DNA of 64,000 nucleotides, from contig JAAONU010000014.1 in NCBI GenBank assembly GCA_012932295.1, positions 18,654,251-18,718,250 on the forward strand, in the 5' to 3' direction. The notes beneath the pieces were generated by a model. That model worked only from the letters and a program-made list of their open reading frames with translations. It was not told where the DNA came from and ran no database searches. The stretch is from Cyclina sinensis (Eukaryota; Mollusca; Bivalvia; Venerida; Veneridae). The position numbers and the translations under genes are program-made. This document shows, one piece after another, positions 59,391 to 64,000 of the stretch (its first letter is position 1; the number at the start of each line of letters is the position of its first letter).

Positions 59391-61321
59391 ATCGATTTTC
59401 CTAATCAGTATTCAACCGTGTACAGACAACAATACAATGCAAAATAAATCTCTCCCCGAGGGATTATAGATTTTTCGCTGACTTTCGTTAACAATTCTGT
59501 TATGTTTTTTATTAAATTTCTACTTATTTCATCAAATAAGTAAATTGAAATGTCAATACAGGTACCTCATCGTAAACTCTGACTCGAATCCACTCCATAA
59601 ATATTAATTTGATATTGCTTTAAGCACTATAATTCACTTAAAATTAAGAAATATGGACTGCTCCAGAAAACCATGTTAATCTTATTATGCAGGACGATTT
59701 GTTTTTAGTCCGATTTAAAAAAGAAAAGAAAAAAAAAACGGATACAAATGAGCGCATGTACGAACAGTGAATGTGATCAGTTATGTGACGGAACACAAAA
59801 ATAGAAATTCTAAATATAGGTTTACATAGCATATGGTGGTGAAACTACCCATATTTTTACAATTGCGAAATGTTGCATTTGTTGAAAATGCGTCTGTAGA
59901 TGGGTATTGATAGCCGTTATATACATAGATAGGTAAAACTGAATTATTAGTCAATAACCATCTGTGAACGAGCAGCTTTAAGAGCTATACATACAACTCA
60001 CAGAATAAGGATAATTTTACATTAAGAAATCAACATTATTGATTAATAAATAGGTTTGGTATTTTGTATAATATCAAGCATCGTATAACATTTGTCTGTC
60101 TATTACTGTAACAATTGTCGATTATCAAAATTACATGTACTTGCAATTTACATGCTTATATAAGTTTAATTGGCCCGAAAAGAAAAGTTGTTTTGTCAGT
60201 ATCAAACATTTGTCTTGCAGTAAACTACGGGATCCCGTTCAGGCCATGTAAAATATCTCGTAATTGACAGGCGGGATTTTATAAAATCTCTTGTCGAACA
60301 TATATACCAGAGAGATTTTAAACCTAACGAAAAAAACACAGGCGAAATTTAACATTTAAATTTTGCATGTGTCACTTATCTTCGAGAGACTCAAAATAGA
60401 ATTACGCATATCTTATGGTAACACCTAGCGAGGATTTAACTAAAATTTCGAGGTCAATACAGATGAAGATAATTTTGAAATTATTACCGGGAATGGTAGA
60501 GTCGAAGTTTTCCGATACTGACATGCGACAATTTAATTAATTTGTCGTCGTGTTAAATGGGTGATTATGATTCTGTTTCAAAACCGCTACATCATGGAAC
60601 ATGAAATTTCACACACACTAAAAATGTTCCAGTCTACTCATTAAGCTCATCGGGATATTACGACAAATCTACGCTTCAGTACAGGATTTACAATTGTATT
60701 GTATTTAGAAATTTAGAGCCATTTGTTTAAGGTCGATATATTTTGATTTAAATAGGTTTAAAATGTAATATATATTACGAACCAAAAAATACAAAGAAGT
60801 GTAATCATGACACTACTGAACAAAATATGTGTTTAGTTACTTTAAAAGACGGAATATGATTTTTAACTTTTTTTTCTGTAATGTCTGAGTATAATCCGAT
60901 TTTATTACCAATATCGAAATTATATGATTTTTGTAAATTTGTTTGAAACGTGTTTGCTTATAAGTATCTGAGAAAATACGGAATGGAATATTAATTGCCT
61001 TGATGCTAAGAGGATCTTACCACTTGACAAGTAATTGATAAAAAAGTGAAAAGAAAAACAGCATATCAGGAAAATCTACACTCAGATAACACAATCTCCG
61101 TAAACACTTAAAAAGTAGAGGAACAAAGATCATAGAGTTTTAAAATGATCAGTTAAAAAGAGACACCACAAACAATGAACAAAAATGATAACTCGTGGGG
61201 TTACCGCCTTAATAACGCTGATATTGACATAAAAGATAGTGGTTTGCCCTGATAACAAGTGAGCGCAGTATTATCGTGAAAGAACAACTTTCTTGTAACT
61301 TTGTGTCAAAATTAAACTTAC
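59391..61321 (-). other. Intron, no feature recognised
   Basis: AT-rich unique sequence between the LINE 5' side and the EGF exon at 61322. No exon, transposon or strong repeat was seen. Confidence 0.45.
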
Positions 61322-61480
61322 TGTACTGGCATCCTGGTCCATACCACATGCTTGCGCAGCCGGAATTGCATTCTCCGGTGATTAAATCGCATTGTTCCTT
61401 ATTTTTACAATGACACATAAAACCACAATTGGTGCCGAATCGGAAAATGCTAGTTTTGTCTTGTTCACAGCCGTCGCCAT
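61322..61480 (-). CDS. EGF-like exon upstream of the lectin domain
   Basis: 159 bp, phase 1-1, acceptor TTTCAG and donor GTAAGT. Module GDGCEQDKTSIFRFGTNC, then GFMC, HC, KNKEQC, DLITGEC, NSGC, ASMWYGPGC. This laminin/MEGF-type pattern with a CHC centre differs from the later exons. The final phase 1 base joins the lectin exon as CQY-R-DIAEG, which is where such EGF modules precede lectin domains in related proteins as I recall them. Confidence 0.82.
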
Positions 61481-61822
61481 CTGAAAGTATTTTACAAATG
61501 TCTCATTATTGTACTGAATTTTAATAACCCAGCTTATGTTATATAACGTCCAGCATACAAATTGTTTATAACATGCAAATTTACCGCGCAAGCGCGCATA
61601 CACACACGCACGGACCGACCAACCCTTCTAGGCATAAAAGGTGTTATCAAAACCACTGGGTCTTTTGTTGAGCAAGTTTTTTTTATCATTATAGCGACTC
61701 CTTTTTCTTACGTATGCTGCTTTTACAAGTATTAATTAAACTTTTCGAATAATTCTAAATATTTTTAAAATTCAGAACGAGCATATTTTTCATTTATATG
61801 TATATCTTCTACAGACGGTAAA
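61481..61822 (-). other. Intron or upstream flank
   Basis: Contains a short 'cgcaagcgcgcatacacaca' purine/pyrimidine alternation near 61590 and otherwise unique AT-rich sequence. Confidence 0.4.
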
Positions 61823-62433
61823 GATTTGAGTGTTGCACGGCAAAAAATAACATTATGGATACAAACAACATAAAGATTCATAGGGCAAATGGCGTAACAT
61901 TCACTACAGTTACAAAAAGTAATACAATATCAACCCCTATAAATGATTTGAGTGTTGCACGGCAAAAAATAACATTATGGATACAAACAACATAAAGATT
62001 CATAGGGCAAATGGCATAACATGCACTACAGTTACAAAAAATAATACAATATCAACCCCTATAAATGATTTGAGTGTTGCACGGCAAAAAATAACATTAT
62101 GGATACAAACAACATAAAGATTCATAGGGCAAATGGCATAACATGCACTACAGTTACAAAAAATAATACAATATCAACCCCTATAAATGATTTGAGTGTT
62201 GCACGGCAAAAAATAACATTATGGATACAAACAACATAAAGATTCATAGGGCAAATGGCATAACATGCACTACAGTTACAAAAAATAATACAATATCAAC
62301 CCCTATAAATGATTTGAGTGTTGCACGGCAAAAAATAACATTATGGATACAAACAACATAAAGATTCATAGGGCAAATGGCATAACATGCACTACAGTTA
62401 CAAAAAATAATACAATATCAACCCCTATAAATG
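61823..62433. repeat. Tandem repeat, 5 copies of 122 bp, nearly identical
   Basis: Copies begin at 61823, 61945, 62067, 62189 and 62311 with 'gatttgagtgttgcacggca', exactly 122 bp apart. Copies 2-5 look identical; copy 1 differs at about three positions (gcgtaacattc for gcataacatgc, agtaatac for aataatac). The array ends at 62433. No coding capacity is evident. Confidence 0.93.
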
Positions 62434-64000
62434 ATCCATTTTCAGCAATCATTTTAATTTTTCACTGGTATTCAAGTTACGTCCATAGAACAATACGCTT
62501 TTGTACGTGCGTTATTATAAAATCGTTTAAACACTTCTTACAAAAATATAATACTTACATGACGTTGGCAAAAGAAACACAGAAGCCAATAAAATTACAA
62601 TTTTTAACATCCTCTACAACTCCATTTCTCCAACATCAGAAACTTGATAAAACAAAAATATATATATAGTCCGTTCGATTAAAAATTATATTTAAACGGT
62701 TTTGTTGTCATCAGAGGAAAACTAGAGGAAAAAGGGTTAGGACTAAGCGACCACTTATTCTTTAATTCCTACAATAATCATTTTGAGTAAAGTACAAGGA
62801 AGTTTAAATTACAGCATTATATTTTCCCGCCATTTCTCTTCTTCCTTATCTATTTGTAACATCTACATGAAGAAAACCTTATAAACGTAAATAGAAACAC
62901 TTCAAATTTACGATTAAACTATGCAAATAAAATCTTCAATAGTAAGTTACTTCTGAAAAAAATAATTATTCAAATAATGCTGATGATGATAATGAAGATA
63001 TCAATATTTCTAATAATGATAATCAAAATAATAATATTGATAATAATGACGACGAAGATGATAAAGTGATAAATTATGATGATGATGATTATGATCTCAT
63101 TATGAATTAACTTGTAGTAAGTGACGTGAGAATATTTTCAACAGTTTTATAAAACTGTCTCCAAATAGCAATCCCGAATGCTTGTCAGATTTGTCCGTAG
63201 ACCTTATATTTGATGAAGCTTTGTGAAAAACTATAAAAAAGATGCTGTGATGTAAACAGAGGTATTAATGTTCGATATTAACGTCGTAGAAACTAAAATG
63301 CAATGGCATATTTATTAGAGCGGTTATGTTATGCTTCAGGAAAATACAATGGCATACCATAACTAATAAATTTTTTTTAAAATGCATTTCGTGTTTAAAT
63401 AAGTAAGAACACATAAGAGATGCATCCGGAAGAAATTGTGATAAAGTTTATTGATGCACGTGTATGTACTTAAAAAAAAACTAGGATGCTTATCTTGATT
63501 CAAGTGTTTCTTGACAGATAATTATTATTCGTCTTTATTTCAACGGACGAGGATAATATCTCTACAAAAAAGCCCCTATTATTATAACCAACACTAATTT
63601 TAGACATTTTGCTCTCAGATAAAGTGCTTAAACATTTTCTTCTAGTGAGAGTCTACTTCTTTAATATATAATGAAACTTTTTACTGTTGCATTCTCTTTA
63701 TACATAATGAATGATTCAGAGTAAAAAACAAAGACTGATTATGGAATTTGAGCTTCCTGTCCGTGTGAGAAATTTAAATCTGACCCCTTTCACAACGTTT
63801 AGTACTAAATACTTAAGACAGAAGATGAATCCTACAGAGAGGATGATTAAAATGTTATACAATTAAACAATACGAGAATTGAACTTTAAATGTTTTTTTT
63901 TCATTTGGAGAAGTTTCATTAAACAACTAAATGAAGGTATGGCAATGAACTCTGAACTTTTTTCTTTAAGTTCCCTGTCACTTGTTGAAATTGAAACATC
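62434..64000. other. AT-rich flank with low-complexity tract
   Basis: 62976-63098 is a (GAT/AAT)n-rich tract ('gatgatgataatgaagatat', 'aataatgacgacgaagatga'). Elsewhere no exon, repeat family or promoter could be recognised; upstream exons of the gene may lie here or beyond the window. Confidence 0.45.

Larger units (their letters stand above)
7225..61480 (-). other. Gene model: F-type lectin / multiple EGF-like protein (partial, multi-exon)
   Basis: Minus-strand exons with GT-AG ends and matching phase 1 borders can be chained into one reading frame: EGF exon (61480-61322), F-type lectin-like domain split over 53596-53384 and 52893-52663, then EGF exons at 46007-45867, 44845-44702, 42051-41911 and the tandem array from 38179 downward. 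Every junction codon closes properly; for example the lectin exons join through a Gly codon into KLG/NFKGF, and the lectin end joins ITG/V/CLDG. Such lectin plus EGF mosaics are known as secreted or membrane proteins for ligand or microbe recognition; that role is inference. The signal peptide and upstream exons lie above 61480 or outside the window, and the transmembrane and cytoplasmic parts lie below 7225 or were lost. The array exons could instead belong to a separate gene or be partly skipped in transcripts. Confidence 0.72.

Overview
This window is eukaryotic and AT-rich. It has intron-split exons with GT-AG junctions, a dense load of LTR, non-LTR and Tc1-type transposons, foldback repeats and minisatellites, and no bacterial-style gene packing. 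The repeat types (units built on 'gaccttgacctttgacct', and elements bounded by 'ctcacttgag' and its complement) and the lectin plus EGF gene architecture suggest a bivalve mollusc. That assignment is inference from recalled patterns and was not searched.

The host gene lies on the minus strand and spans almost the whole window. Read from high to low coordinates it has: an EGF-like exon (61480-61322); a 7.7 kb intron holding a dead LINE; two exons that together encode an F-type lectin-like (fucolectin/F5-8C-like) domain (53596-53384 and 52893-52663); EGF-like exons at 46007-45867, 44845-44702 and 42051-41911, with a decayed EGF exon near 43.8 kb; and then a tandem array of 141-bp EGF-like exons from 38179 down to 7225. 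All exons are phase 1-1, so the reading frame is kept whichever exons are joined. The array holds 23 open exons, one with a stop codon and one truncated exon. Units repeat about every 740-820 bp, and two units have lost their exon. The likely product is a large extracellular or cell-surface protein of the lectin/multiple-EGF (MEGF/Draper/SREC-like) type. Neither its start nor its transmembrane or C-terminal part is visible here.

The array has been reshaped by mobile DNA. A 2.3 kb foldback repeat (4878-7225) cut the last visible exon, and a decayed Ty3/gypsy element (1-3966) lies where the next unit should be. An 8.9 kb Ty3/gypsy-type element with LTRs about 2% diverged sits inside an array intron (26471-35395, target duplication ATGC), and a Tc1-like element (39016-40537, TA duplication) sits in another. 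A 3.54 kb higher-order duplication (about 18.76-25.49 kb) shows that unequal exchange is recent.

Other contents are two copies of a dispersed bivalve-like repeat (8095-10115 and 49549-51310), a 2.3 kb minisatellite of about 32-bp units (46918-49262), a nearly perfect 5 x 122 bp tandem repeat (61823-62433), a possible SINE (41.1-41.5 kb) and several microsatellites. No tRNA or rRNA gene, CRISPR array or bacterial feature was seen.
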